Part shown: positions 33,255 through 43,930 of the stretch, in pieces
Numbering within the stretch: the first letter of the stretch is position 1
Layout of the letters: the number at the start of each line of letters is the position of its first letter
Source: Stomoxys calcitrans
Lineage: Eukaryota; Arthropoda; Insecta; Diptera; Muscidae
NCBI RefSeq assembly: GCF_963082655.1
Contig: NC_081553.1
Span: 129,671,736 to 129,735,735, forward strand
DNA: 64,000 bases
Direction: 5' to 3'
Position numbers and translations under genes: made by a program
The notes under the pieces: model-generated
Told to the model about the DNA's origin: nothing
The model's database searches: none
The model's input: only the letters and a program-made list of their open reading frames with translations

Positions 33255-33690
33255 ATATATGTATATGGTTTTGAGGCTTGGGTACTTGTGAAAGCAGATG
33301 AGGCAGTGCTTGGAGTGTTTGAGAGAAAGATTCTTTGTAAAATATATGGACCAGTTTGCGTTAATGGAGAATATAGTCGAGGTATGAACTACGAGCTGTA
33401 TGACGACGATAGTTACATATATAGTTACACGCATCAAAATACAACGGCTGCGTTGGCTAGGTCATGTTGTCAGAATGGATGCAGAGGCTGCAGCAAAGAA
33501 GTCTTTAGAAGGCAAACACGGTGGTACACGCAAACTAGGAAGACCATAAGTCCGATGGAAAGATCAAGTGGTGGGAGACACCTCTAAACTTGGTGTCAGA
33601 GATTTTAGAATGAGCGCAGAAGATCGAGGCGCTTGGAACGCTATTCTACGTTCGGCTATTGGAACAAATGTTCTGTCGTTGCCAATTAAA
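33255..33690 (+). pseudogene. RTE-like LINE, C-terminal fragment
   Basis: The + strand reads AWVLVKADEAVLGVFERKIL, then CKIYGPVCVNGEYSRGMN, with a frame change to RLRWLGHVVRMDAEAAAKK, and GDFRMSAEDRGAWNAILRSA. This is the conserved C-terminus of insect RTE-type ORFs. Two frame breaks and no upstream palm domain mark it as dead and 5' truncated. It is better preserved than the copy at 10190-10510. Confidence 0.65.
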
Positions 33691-33727
33691 GTAATGTGTG
33701 TCCTATGTAATCTTCTTATACATAAAT

Positions 33728-34866
33728 AACAAGTAAGAGCGTGCTAAGTTCGGCCGGACCGAATCTTATATACCCTCCACCATGCATCGCATTTGTCGAG
33801 TTCTATGCGCAGTACTCTTTCTAGGCAAACAAAGAATACTGAATAAGAGCTGTTGTGCTATTGGAGCTATATCAAGTTATAGTCCGATTCGGACCATAAA
33901 TGAATGCTGAACATTGTAAAAGTCACTGTGTAATATTTCAATTCATTCCGATAAGAATTGCGCTTTGTAGGGGCTCAAGAAGCAAAATCGGGAGATCGGT
34001 TTATATGGGAACTGTATCAAGCTATAGATCGATTCAGACCATATTAGACACGTATGTTGAAGGTCATGAGAGAAGTAGTTGTACAAAATTTGTGCCAAAT
34101 CGGATGAGAATTGCGCGCTCTAGAGGCTCAAAAAGTCAAGATCCCAGATCGGTTTTTATGGCAGCTATATCAGGTTATGTACCGATTTGCACCATACTTG
34201 GCACAGTTATTGGAAGTCATAACAAAACACATCCAAAATTTCAGCCCAATCGGATGAGAATTGCCCGCTCTATGGGCTCAAGAAGTCAAGATCCAAGATC
34301 GGTTTATATGACCGCTATACCAGATTATAAACCGATTTGAATCATACTTAACACAGTTGCTGGAAGTGCTACCAAAACACCACGTGCAAAATTTCAGTCA
34401 AATCGGATAAAAATTGCGCCCTCTAGAGGCTTAAGAAGTCAAGGCCCAGGATCGGTTTATATGGCAGCTATATCAAAACATGAACGGATTTGAATCATAC
34501 TTAACACAGTTGCTGGAAGTGATACCAAAACACCACGTGCAAAATTTCAGTCAAATCGGATAAAAATTGCTTCCTCTAGGGGCGCAAGAAGTCAAGACTC
34601 AAGATCGGTTTATATGGCAGCTATATCAAAACATGGACCGATTTGGCCCATTTACATTCCCAGCCGACCTACACTTATAAGAAATATTTGTGCAAAATTT
34701 CAATCGGCTAGCTTTACTCCTTCGAAAGTTAGAGTGCTTTCGACAGACAGACGGACGGACATGGTTAGATCGACATAAAATGTCACGACGATCAAGAACA
34801 TTTCGAGTTGTTACAAACAGAATGACGAAATTAGTATACCCCCATCCTATGGTGGAGGGTATAAAA
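33728..34866 (-). mobile_element. GGCCGGGCC-hairpin element, sublineage II, near full length
   Basis: In + orientation: AACAAGTAAGAGCGTGCTAA, the hairpin with one mismatch (33748), TATATACCCTCCACCATGCA, five or so tandem units (GATCGGTTTATATGGCAGCT, GCTCAAGAAGTCAAGATCC), the inverse GTCY remnant (GACAGACAGACGGACGGACA at 34743-34762), and CCTATGGTGGAGGGTATAAA at the end. Non-coding. Confidence 0.78.
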
Positions 34867-35165
34867 ATCGGCAGATCGGTATATGGTAGCTATATCGAAA
34901 TATATAGTTCGCTTTGGACCAAATTCGGTTCGGACATCGGTAGACGCAGTACAACTCACCGTTCCAAATATCATTGAAATCGGCTAACAAAAGCGGCGAT
35001 TACGGGCTGAAGATTAAAAATCGGCATATCGGTCTATATGGCAGCTATATCGAAATATAGTCCGATTTGGAACATATTCGGTTAGGACATCGGTAGGCAT
35101 ATTACAACTCACCGTTCCAAATTTCAGTTCGGGTAAAAAATGTGGCTTTTATGTATTTTTGCCCG
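34867..35165 (-). mobile_element. Partial tandem units of a hairpin-family element, sublineage I
   Basis: AATCGGCAGATCGGTATATG, GGCAGCTATATCGAAATATA and AACTCACCGTTCCAAAT are unit-type sequences but with a different consensus. Two units are visible; there is no hairpin end. It abuts the previous element. Confidence 0.5.
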
Positions 35166-36651
35166 CTTTTTCCAAACATAAAAAGAAAACACAACAAATT
35201 TTATTAATTGTTCAAAAAAGTTTCTATATATATTTCTTGTTTTAATTCATGTTTCACAAGTTTCTTTTTATTTAATTTCATTGTATAAAAAAGGAAAGTA
35301 ATTTAGTTTATGTTTTGTAATAATAAATTGTTTATATTAAAACAAGCAAAAAAAAATGTAAAAGAAAAAAATTGTATTCGTGAAAGAAAACTAAAAAGAA
35401 TAATAGGGTAGAGCATTTCTTTTTTAAAACAACTTAAAAAAAAAATAAAAAAAAAATATGACAGTAAAGCCGTTGACAGGAGACAAAATAAACTTGGTCC
35501 GTATAACTTTGATCGAGTTTGAAACGTTCGCTTATTTTGTTCCGGTTTAACGGATGTTAATATTAAAGGCAACAAATTCGACATGTTGCCTTCTTCTTCT
35601 TATTCTTGTTTCTTAATGAACATTTTTTGTAGTTTTTTTGTTGTTGTTAGTTCAATGATTCCTTTTCGTAGAGGTTTTTTTGTTTTAATAATTGAGTTTT
35701 TTTGTTTTTTTTTCAAGAGTTTTGTTCATTTTTTTACGATTCTTGTTTTACATAAGTATCAGTTGTAGTTGTTTTTGTTGTTGTTGTTATTATTATTATT
35801 AAAGATAGTCAGTAATGCATTGCCAGAGAGTGGACACAGATACGCAACCTAAGCCGGCAGCTCAGCTGCCGGAAAAAGCGTATTGCATCCATCCCCTCCA
35901 GCAAATGACATCACCCACATTTTCGTTTTAACAATCAAGTAATAATTGTTTTTGTTGTTGTTGTTGTTGTTTTTCTTTCATGGTTGTGGACATTTGGAGA
36001 ACGTGTTTTGGTTGATTGGATGGTTGCGCAAAATCCATTAAATAATAATAATATAATTAAATAAACAAAGACAAAAAAAAAATATCAAAACAAATTCAAT
36101 TAATCTGTGGTAGCATTATAAAACTATCTAACAATGTGGAACATCCATCATAGGGAGACAAAGTCCACAGGAGAGAGTATTCATCATGATCAAATGGAAA
36201 TAATGGTTAAGTCCTATTTTAAATAACAAACAAATGCATCGAGAGCAGGACTGCAGCAATTGCAATTAAATGTACAAATAAATAAGAAAAAACAAAATAA
36301 ATCATATAGAGAAATTTAAACAAATAAGTTTAGAAAAAAAAACCTACAAATATTGGGGAAAAAAGCGTATTCATCAATAATTGTCCAGATAGTTCAGGGG
36401 GTCGGGGTTGGGGTCGGTGATATTTTCAATACAATAGATTAAGTGTGATAAAAAGTGAAAATTTTTAAACAGTAGAATTAGTAGAAGCATTCATTCATTC
36501 ATTCATTTAATCATATTTCGAGAGAGAATCGCGAAAATATTTCTCGTTATCATTGACGCTAAAAAAGTATTTCTCCATTTGATGCTAAAATGCACGCTTC
36601 CAAATATCCAAACCAAAAATATAGCCGTTTTAAAACAGCTCGCATCTCACA
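35166..36651 (-). other. Probable 3' UTR and flank of the MTHFSD-like gene
   Basis: This AT-rich, poly-T and (TTG)n-bearing stretch follows the stop codon of the minus-strand gene. Several TTTATT words (AATAAA on the minus strand) occur, for example near 35266, but I cannot choose the real end. Within it, 35854-35872 is a GC-rich hairpin (CCGGCAGC-TCA-GCTGCCGG). Confidence 0.4.
35854..35872. other. GC-rich 8-bp stem, 3-base loop hairpin
   Basis: CCGGCAGCTCAGCTGCCGG folds into a perfect 8-bp stem with loop TCA. It stands out because the surrounding kilobase is very AT-rich and it lies in the presumed 3' UTR of the MTHFSD-like gene. Function unknown. Confidence 0.5.
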
Positions 36652-37034
36652 CTATACCGTTGTGGTATCAACAGACTCAATGCGGGCCGAACTAGCATCA
36701 CCGCCAGCGGCTGCTTCACCACCATTGACAGTGGCAGCGGCACCTGGAGCTGCATCATCGGCATTCTTCTTTGCTGATTTGTCGTATTTGATCAGCTCCA
36801 CTGTGAGGTTGACAACTTTTGGTGTTTTGTTGGCATCGTCACCAGCAGCTGGAGCAGCCGGTGCCTCAGCTCCACCTTCACCATTTGTGGCGCCCTCTTC
36901 GGCAGCAACCTTCGTTTCGGGTGTGATGGTCAGCGATAGATTGGTCAAGGCATCCAACACTTTGTTCATGTCTTCTTCAGTGCTGGGCTTGCCATTACGA
37001 TTGCCAAAGTGCAAATAGCAGCGTCCGTAGCTAC
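36652..37034 (-). CDS. MTHFSD: MTHFSD-like protein, last coding exon: end of RRM and Ala-rich tail
   Basis: Reading down from 37034 after an acceptor TTTTTTTAG, the exon gives SYGRCYLHFGNRNGKPSTEE, corresponding to the RNP1-like strand of the RRM (RRRAFLHY in vertebrates), then NKVLDALTNLSL. A tail of about 85 residues follows: acidic and Ala/Pro/Gly-rich (GGAEAPAAPAAGDD, then NLTVELIKYDKSAKK and another Ala/Gly stretch), ending ESVDTTTV and TAG at 36652-36654. It enters in phase 1 to complete the Gly codon from the 40131-40338 exon. The tail is longer than in vertebrate homologues and is probably fly-specific and disordered. Confidence 0.85.
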
Positions 37035-37364
37035 CTAAAAAAATTAAATAAAAAATTTCAATAATAATTCCATAGAAAAGATAGCGTGATTTTTAAAACA
37101 AGAGTACCACAGCTGAATTTTACATTCTTTTTTCTTTTTGATTAATTATTGACTTTATATATGCAACATACAGCATTGCTATATGAAACCGTCACAATGC
37201 AAATCCATAATAAAGAAGCTTTGTTGACTTGTATAATAAGACAGTTGACCGGTCAGTGAAAGACTTTATAGCAAATTAACCTTCCTCGGAAAAAAATAGA
37301 AAGATGAGCTCTCCTTAATTTATATTAGACAAATATCGCACAACACACATCCAGCCAATACTAC

Positions 37365-37572
37365 ACTCATAGAAAAAAGTCTGCTGATAAAGCGCACAGT
37401 GTCTGCTGATAAACCACACAGTGTCTGCTGATAGAGCACACAGTGTCTGCTGACTGTAAGTAGTTAATTTTTGTGTTATAACAGCAGTAGTTCTGCTGTC
37501 ATAGTTAAATATTTGCAATCTCAGATCAGCAGGCTGGCTGCCAAAAAGATTTTTGTTTGCTGAAAATGTCGA
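37365..37572. repeat. CAG-rich palindromic MITE-like element
   Basis: It starts CACTCATAGAAAAAAGTCTG-CTGAT. A 22-bp unit with ACAGTGTCTGCTGAT is repeated three times at its left (37392-37450). It continues TTAACAGCAGTAGTTCTGCT-type sequence and ends TTTGTTTGCTGAAAATG. It matches the inverse of 12535-12715. Confidence 0.6.
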
Positions 37573-37624
37573 CTGCTCCATTTATGAAGGGGTTGTAAGG
37601 GGGAGTGGCGACATAAAATAAGTA

Positions 37625-38310
37625 AGCAAGTAAAAGCGTACTAAGTTCGGCCGGGCCGAATCTTATATACCCTCCACCATGGATCGCATTTGTCAAGTCC
37701 TTTGAATGATTTTTTCAATATATTAATATGAACAACATCAAGTTATTGACCGATATGGACCGTACTTGTCAGAGCTGCTAGAAGTCATAAAAAAATACCA
37801 ACTCCAAAATGTCTGGCGAATCGAGTAAAAATTGGTTAGTGTCAAATTGGGGGATCGGTTTATATCAGTTTATATGACAGCTACAATATCAGTTTATATG
37901 ACAGCTACATCAGGTCACGAACAGATTTCAACCATACTTAGCACAGTTTTTGAAAGTGATACTAAAACACCATTTGAAATTTTTCATCCAAATCGGATAA
38001 TAATTGCACCCTCTAGAGGCTCAAGAAGTCACGGTCCAAGATAGGTTTATATGACAACTATATCAAAACATGGACCAATTGGTTCCATTTACAACACCAA
38101 CCAACCTACACTAGTAAGAAGTATATGTGCAAAAAGCGCCTAGCTTTACTCCTTCGAAAGTTGGCGCGACGGACATGACTAGATCGACGTAAAATGTTAT
38201 GACGATCAAGAATTTATATACTTTATGGGGTCTTAGAAGCATATTTCGAGGTGATACAAACCTAATGACGAAATTAGTATACCCCCATCCTATGGTGGAG
38301 GGTATAATAA
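37625..38310 (-). mobile_element. GGCCGGGCC-hairpin element, sublineage II, internally deleted
   Basis: AAGTAAAAGCGTACTAAGTT, hairpin near 37643-37664, TATATACCCTCCACCATGGA at one end and CCTATGGTGGAGGGTATAAT at the other. Only about two tandem units remain. TATATCAGTTTATATGACAG is duplicated at 37860-37905. Confidence 0.75.
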
Positions 38311-38399
38311 CTAAATTATATAAATATTAGGGGAGAGTAAAATACTATATGCGAAATTCCATGGAAATATATATTCGCCCCTTAAAGCAGTGCAATTTA

Positions 38400-38600
38400 T
38401 TTGCTATCATTCAGCAGCAATACGTGTTCAATATTTTAGCAGATTTTTTAGTGAAAACAGCAGATCTTGTTAATTGAAATAGCTGACGGAATGGTTTGCT
38501 AAAACAGCAGCCCTTTGTTTGCTGAAAAAGCTGTCATATCTTTTTTCGCATTTTCAGCAGACAAAAACTGTTGTTTTAGAAAAGTTCATTTCTTTTTTGA
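38400..38600. repeat. CAG-rich palindromic MITE-like fragment
   Basis: Words CATTCAGCAGCAATACGTG, TTTGCTAAAACAGCAGCCC and TTTTCAGCAGACAAAAACTG with partly inverted symmetry. Ends are not defined. Confidence 0.45.
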
Positions 38601-38867
38601 ATAACAAGTTTAGTTGAGTGTATTCGTCCTACAACTAGATCCCTCTGGACGCATTCCACTGGTTCCAAGATCTGGATACTTAAAAGCTCTGACTAATACA
38701 TTCAGGATGAAAACACTACCTATCTGCGAAAGTGATAGACGCAATAGTCCACTGTGGTAAAAAAAGTTATTATTTAAGGTGCAATGTTGGGATGTCATCA
38801 AACGAATTCCGTCAAGGCCATCATTAACATCCATCAACGGTGGTTTTCTCTTCACTTCTCTACTACC

Positions 38868-39155
38868 GGAGGCCACCGTGGCTCAGAGGTTAGCATGTCC
38901 ACCGGTTGACATCCTGGTGTAAACTTCAAAAAAAATTTCAGCGGTGGTTATTCCCCTACAAATGCTGGCGACATTTGTACGGTATCCAGCCATGTGAAAA
39001 CTTCTCTAACAAGTAGTGTCGCTAAGCGGCACGCCGTTCGGACTCGGCATAAAAAAAAGAAGGCCCCATATCATTGAGCTAAAAACTTGAATAGGACTGA
39101 ACTCTTTGATATGAAAGAAGTATCTCCCGTTCCTTAATGGAATGTTCATGGGAAA
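38868..39155 (+). mobile_element. tRNA-derived SINE (family 1), decayed head
   Basis: GGAGGCCACCGTGGCTCAGAGG retains the A-box region, but the B box is lost (ACATCCTGGTGTAAAC). The body follows in order (CAGCGGTGGTTATTCCCCTA, GTGTCGCTAAGCGGCACGCC, TTCCTTAATGGAATGTTCATGG). No target duplication is clear. Confidence 0.7.
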
Positions 39156-39359
39156 TCAGGCATCACTAAGGGCAAGCCATTCGGACTCGGACTTTTAAAA
39201 GGAAGTCCTTTGCCATTGAGCTAAAACTTTGTCCTTTGCCATTGAGCTAAAACTTACGCCTAAGAGTCGTAGTTATCTGTATTTCCTCTTGAAACTGGGT
39301 GTCATCCTCATTCTTTAAACGATAAAATGGTAGATTATTATTGTCAAGTTCTCGCTAAT

Positions 39360-39486
39360 GTGGACCTTGTTGTTGTTATTGTTGTTGCCACATTTTCATG
39401 TGGAGGTAGCGATCCTCGTCAAGCTCCTGTAAGTGAGCAAGATCGTTCCGGTCCAAAGGACCGATCGCATGTGAACTTATTTTGTA
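39360..39486 (-). repeat. 3' end of a (CAA)n-tailed dispersed repeat
   Basis: TTGTTGTTATTGTTGTTGCC, ATGTGGAGGTAGCGATCCTC and CGTTCCGGTCCAAAGGACCG match 60128-60245 and the inverse of 43840-43925. Truncated at the 5' end. Confidence 0.6.
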
Positions 39487-39508
39487 GCAGCCGTTATTTG
39501 TAATGTTT

Positions 39509-40016
39509 AACAAGTAGACGCGTGTTAAGTTCGACCGGTCCGAATCTTAGATACCCACCACCAGGAACGCGCAATTGTAAATTTTTTTGGACGGTTTACC
39601 TTTAAAAAGAGAATATAAAATACGGATAAATAATGGTCATAAAACGAAATTCCCAAGCATTTTTAGCAAATTTGGATAAGGACTGCTTCCTCTAGGCGCC
39701 CAAATCGCGGGATTGGTTTATATAGGAGCTATACCAGGTTGCAGATCGATTCTTCCTGGTCATAGCGGAAATAATCGTAAAAAATTTCAGCTAAGTCGAA
39801 TAAGAATTGCGTTGTCTAGACAAACAGCTATATCAGCTTATAGACTGAATCGAAAGTTCAGAGTCAAGTTCCTCCTGCGCAACATTTCTCTAGAAACACA
39901 AGATGTTTAATCGGGAGAACATGGACCGATTTGGCCATTAACAATCTCAACAGACCTACATTTGCTCGTTCGAAAGTTAGCGTGCTCCACCTTCCTATGG
40001 TGTAGGGCGTAAAAAT
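39509..40016 (-). mobile_element. GGCCGGGCC-hairpin element, decayed
   Basis: AACAAGTAGACGCGTGTTAA and a mutated hairpin (AAGTTCGACC-GGTCCGAAT) at one end and CCTATGGTGTAGGGCGTA at the other. Unit sequence is present but diverged. It lies less than 120 bp from the 40131-40338 coding exon. Confidence 0.65.
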
Positions 40017-40130
40017 ATAAATGGTGGGATTGAAATTAAAATTGCAAATCGTCTTCACAACATACATTACCATTGTGTGATGCTCTTGCTGTTAATTGTG
40101 TTTTCATTGAGTATGTATGTATATTCTTAC

Positions 40131-40338
40131 CCTTCCATGTAATGGCCATAGGATGGCACTCACGATTGCGCAATTCACTCTTCAAATCCTTGACGCGAAC
40201 ATCACGTGTGATATTGGTGAGTTTAACTGAGAAATCACGGGGTGGACGGTTTTTGCGTGGTCTCATTCTTCTGTTACCACCTTCGCCAGATTTGCGTTCT
40301 TGGCTTTTCGATTCAACGCCAGATTGATCGCCTTCGGA
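40131..40338 (-). CDS. MTHFSD: MTHFSD-like protein, exon with basic linker and first half of the RRM
   Basis: After acceptor ATTATTTCAG the exon reads SEGDQSGVESKSQERKSGEG, a basic MRPRKNRPPRD, then FSVKLTNITRDVRVKDLKSE and HPMAITWKG. KLTNI is the first RRM strand (VYVGNLP in vertebrates) and VRVKDLKSEL helix 1; the alignment to vertebrate MTHFSD is continuous into the next exon. It enters in phase 0 and leaves in phase 1 through donor GTAAGAATA. The aromatic RNP2 residue seen in classical RRMs is not obvious here, as in the family, so RNA contact may be unusual. Confidence 0.87.
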
Positions 40339-40594
40339 CTGAAATAATTAATTGAAGATAAATTAAAGCAATTATTGTAAAGACTATGTAATAAGCAATT
40401 CAATAAAGGCATATTAGTATAATTAATGTATTAAATAACTCCTTGCTCTGACCTTAATATGTGCTAGTTGGCGAGAGGAAATTCTGAGACTTCCTAATTC
40501 TCCCCAAACTATTTGAGGACATCGCCAATACGACCCTCTAACCAGGCCTGACACCAGTCATTTGGGGATAAGAAGACAAAACATCATAGAGTGA

Positions 40595-41610
40595 AACAGG
40601 GAGTTCACCAATCCTCCATAACACCCCCTTCTGACGGCATAGAGATCGCATCATATGCGGACTATTGTACAATCATGGCCCAACCCATTGTTGACATCTA
40701 CGATAGGTAAAACGTCTACTTCAACGATCTTGCCGCTTATTTCGCTGCAAGAGATCTGAAGATATCTGCCACCAAATCTCAGCCATATTGTTCACTACAG
40801 ACACGCATGAGGTGGACAAGGAGCTGAATGTTATGGTCGATGGAGTGACGATTCCGACCACCAAGTGTCCCAATATACTTATTGTCACACTTGACAGACT
40901 CTTACAAATTCTCTTCACATGCCATGGCTATTTTTAATAAGGTCAGAGGTCTAGGTTCTCAAGTCACTTGCCAGCAACACTTGGGGCTCTGACAAAGAAA
41001 CCTTGTGGACCACGCACAAAACATTTGGCTGGTCAGTGGTAAATGATGCAGAGCCAGTGTGTTCTCATCAGCTGTAAAGTGGTATAGTGTTCAGATCTGT
41101 CAGATTGCCGCTGTTCGAATTGCTACAGGCCATCTCCTTAGTTCTCAGGAGCATGTAATTATGCGAAGTCATAACTACATGCTGTATAAGCAATACCTTC
41201 ATCATCATGGGCATAGGTATCCAACGCCCAGAAGCCTCAAGGTGGATTTTCATGATCTAAAACGAGAGGTTTAGCGCTACAAGAGAGAACCTCTAGATCA
41301 AGCGGTATATCAAACGGCTCTGGAAAACATTCTTGCAGATGTAATGAATAGCTACCGCGTGAATGTTGAAATTGACCTCCCCCGGCAAACCAGAGTGGTT
41401 CTGGCTCAATTACCATCCGGTAGAAATAGCCGCCTAAACTCCTTTAAAGCAAGGATTGCTGCCAACGTATAAGATGCGTATCCCGATTGTGACCTGGGAC
41501 CGCACAACACTCGTTAACTGCCTAGCCAGATCCGCTAGACTCGGGACCAAGATCCTTCTGGCGACACCCCACCTTAGTTGAGTTCCTGTATCTGGATCAG
41601 AGCTGCCAGA
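40595..41610 (+). pseudogene. Jockey-type LINE, reverse transcriptase palm to C-terminus
   Basis: The + strand carries SYADYCTIMAQPIVD (YADD-like, second Asp lost), LAAYFAARDLKISATKS, ELNVMVDGVTIPT, then IAAVRIATGHLLSSQEH and RYPTPRSLKVDFHDLKREV, with PSGRNSRLNSFKARI and a decayed C..C knuckle. These are the palm, thumb and C-terminal regions of a jockey-like LINE. Several frame breaks. Shorter relatives are at 46150-46610 and 60640-61080. Confidence 0.65.
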
Positions 41611-41639
41611 TTAATTTGGAAGAAAATCAACACTTTTTA

Positions 41640-41975
41640 AGAGAATTTATAACGGAAGGGAATGCCTATGGATTACTGCAGATATGGTGATGGAGATGTT
41701 ATTGAACACCGTGATCCGAAACTTGACGAATAAGCCTAGATTTTTGACGAAATATGTGGAGGACTTGTTTTGCATATTGAAGGTGAAAGAAGTTAAAAAT
41801 ACCCTTAAAGCTCTAAACGAATTTGTTAAGGAAATACAGTTTACGATGGAAATAGAAGACAATAATAGGCTTCCATATTTGGATGCCATACTTCACACGC
41901 AAAATGGAGTAATCAAACTTAATTGGCACTAGAAACCTACTGCGTCTGGGGGGTTTATAAATTTTAATTTCAAGC
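41640..41975 (+). pseudogene. Penelope-like element, reverse transcriptase part
   Basis: The frame reads KPRFLTKYVEDLFCIL, then LNEFVKEIQFTMEIEDNNRL, PYLDAILH and WH.KPTASGGFINF. This matches Penelope-like reverse transcriptases: a YVDDLF catalytic box (here YVED, one catalytic Asp replaced by Glu) and the PYLD..RKPT block. The sequence then stops at an inserted repeat and resumes at about 42146. Confidence 0.7.
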
Positions 41976-42145
41976 ACGAGAAGCTTAGCTGCGAGTTTCC
42001 GGGCGCGTCCACAGGTTGTGGATAGTGGAATGCTCCATACGGACTAGCTGTAATTCCAGTCACGGACCATCAGCGCTATGGAGCGGTAGGAGCTAGATGA
42101 GGATCGCCACCTCCACAATGACATGTGGCTACAACAACAATTATA
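41976..42145 (+). repeat. (CAA)n-tailed dispersed repeat inserted in the Penelope element
   Basis: ACGAGAAGCTTAGCTGCGAG, TAGTGGAATGCTCCATACGG, then a deletion and CCTCCACAATGACATGTGGC-TACAACAACAA. It is collinear with 43600-43925 but shortened. Confidence 0.6.
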
Positions 42146-42795
42146 AACACAGCAACCAATTTTATCAGACGGGTCCAAAATATTAGCGACAGCATATTCC
42201 ACAGAACAAACGAAAAGAAAATGTATGATATACAGAGGAAAAATGATTTTCCACATAAGACAATCCACGAATGAATTAACTTCGTGGAGAAAGGACACAC
42301 AAAGGAAAAAGATAGCAGAGAAACCAAAGGTTAAAGATCACTTATATACATTCCTGGCTTCTCCGAACCTTTCAAAAACTCTAACCTTAATAACAGGAAA
42401 AGAGTTCAAGTGGCACTACGCACACACAACACTGTTAACAGTTTTTTCAATAGGACGAAGACGAAAGTCAAGAAGGAAGACAACTCATATATAGTGTATC
42501 AAATTAAATGCAACGGCGACAAGTCCAACTTATGCCACAGTGTATATGCACTACTAAGTCCAAATTAAAGACGAGAATCTCGGGACACAAGCCGATCAGA
42601 AAGCCACCAGCAAACCCATTGAGCAAAAGACGGCACTTTAGTTTGAAAGGACACACACCGAATTTTAAAGATGTAGAAATATTGGCAAAAGAAAATAACA
42701 GCAAAAGAACGTTTACTTTGGAAGTGCTACATATTATCAATGACCCCACAGAAAAAAGAACGAACTTTAAATCCGACACAGAACACTGTATGCAT
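42146..42795 (+). pseudogene. Penelope-like element, GIY-YIG endonuclease part
   Basis: NFIRRVQNISDSIFHRT, then after frame breaks SYIVYQIKCNGDKSNLCHSV, KSKLKTRISGHK, RHFSLKGHTPNFKDVEILAK, FTLEVLHIIND and TNFKSDTEHC. The IVYQIKC / KTRISGH / H..+.GH..NF order is the GIY-YIG nuclease of Penelope-like elements with its zinc-binding Cys. Frame changes near 42290 and 42560 break it. It ends where a mariner remnant begins. Confidence 0.72.
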
Positions 42796-42798
42796 ATA

Positions 42799-43480
42799 AA
42801 GGGTGATTTTTTAGCTATTATCTTTATGGCAACACTGGTTTCGTGTTTTGTTTCACTGTCAAACATCTTCAGTGTGGTCTATAATTAAACCATGAATCGT
42901 CTTAAAAACGGACAACGTTCGCAAATTAATGAATTTTATTATCAAAATACGTGCTGTGTTAAGAATTTCATCGCGCGCTTCTTCCATTGTATGGACGAAG
43001 CTCATTTTTGGCTCTATGGGTACGTAAATAAGCATAATTGTCAATTTGGTGGTGAAGATTAGCCAGAAGCATTGCAAGAAATACCATTACATCCAGAAAA
43101 AGTCAAAGTTTGGTGCGGTTTATGGGCTTGTGGCATCATTGGACCGTACTTCTTCAAAGATGATGCGAATCGTAACACAACTGTGAATGGTGAGCTCTAC
43201 CGTGAGATGATATCCAACTTTTTTTTTTGCCCAAAATGCAAGAGCTTGACTTGCATGGCATGTGGTTTCAACAAGACGGTGCCACATGCCACACAGCAAG
43301 CGTAATAATGGACTTATTGGCCGCCTAGACCGTGCGATTTAAGACTATTTTTTGTGGGACTATGTTAAAACTCATGGCTATCAGACAAGCCCGCTTTAAT
43401 TGACGCATTGGAAGACAACATTGAAGCATTTCTTCGTGCGATACCGGCCGAAATGTTGGAAAAGTATGTCTATGGTTATA
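42799..43480 (+). pseudogene. Mariner transposase remnant, same family as the fold-back copies but full-span
   Basis: It starts AAGGGTGATTTTTTAGC after a TA, has a start MNRLKNGQRSQINEFYYQNT, then MDEAHFWLYGYVNKHNCQFG, a stop, LHPEKVKVWCGLWACGIIGP and DANRNTTVNGELYREMI, a gap, and PRPCDLRLFFV and PALIDALEDNIEAFLRAIPA-EMLEK. It therefore includes regions missing from the two fold-back copies. The N-terminal part has a deletion after about residue 25, as in the fold-backs. The right inverted repeat is not found; satellite-like sequence follows. Confidence 0.7.
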
Positions 43481-43930
43481 AATAGCTGAAGTAATTTCTT
43501 TTTCTCAACAGCCGTTATATATCATTCTATCAGAGGAGCAAATCAGAGTGAGCCGGCACGGAATAGCTATGAGCATCACACAGGCTTGTGGTTTGAGCTT
43601 CAATCGGTGTGGTATTCTTCGTTATCACGAGAAACTTAGCTGGGAGCTTCACAGGTTGCGCGTAGTGGAATGCTCCATACGGATTAGCTGCAACTGCAGT
43701 CCCGGACAATCAGCGGTATCGAGTGGAGAGCCCGACTCTAGCTTAAATACAGAGTGCCTTTGATACTCGATACGCCAAGGCGATTTATTGGCGCCTTTAA
43801 ATAACCAATGGCTATCATGTTCCCGCGGCGATCGGTCGTATAGACCGGAACATGTTTGTTCGCCTATAAGACGAGGACCGCCACCCTCGCATGCAAATGT
43901 GGCTACAACAACAACAACAGAAATTAATTA
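43481..43930 (+). repeat. Single satellite-type unit, then a full (CAA)n-tailed repeat
   Basis: 43467-43548 (TATGTCTATGGTTATAAATA, CAGAGGAGCAAATCAGAGTG) is one diverged unit of the array at 45.5-49.5 kb. From about 43548 to 43925 runs the repeat with GAGCCGGCACGGAATAGCTA, GTGGAATGCTCCATACGG, CGGTCGTATAGACCGGAACA and a GTGGCTACAACAACAACAAC tail. 60128-60595 is the same repeat inverted. Confidence 0.6.

Larger units (their letters stand above)
37035..40130 (-). other. Intron of the MTHFSD-like gene (3.1 kb), repeat-filled
   Basis: Donor GTAAGAATA follows the exon ending at 40131, and the acceptor TTTTTTTAG precedes 37034. It holds two CAG-rich palindromic elements, two hairpin-family elements, a SINE and a (CAA)n-tailed repeat, each listed separately. 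Confidence 0.8.

Noticed and set aside
36590..37018. Plus-strand frame rich in Ala/Ser/Pro over 36590-37018
   Set aside because: It is the antisense of the Ala/Gly-rich tail exon of the MTHFSD-like gene.
37365..37581. Minus-strand frame rich in ALSADTVWFISRH
   Set aside because: It is the translation of the triplicated MITE unit and not a gene.
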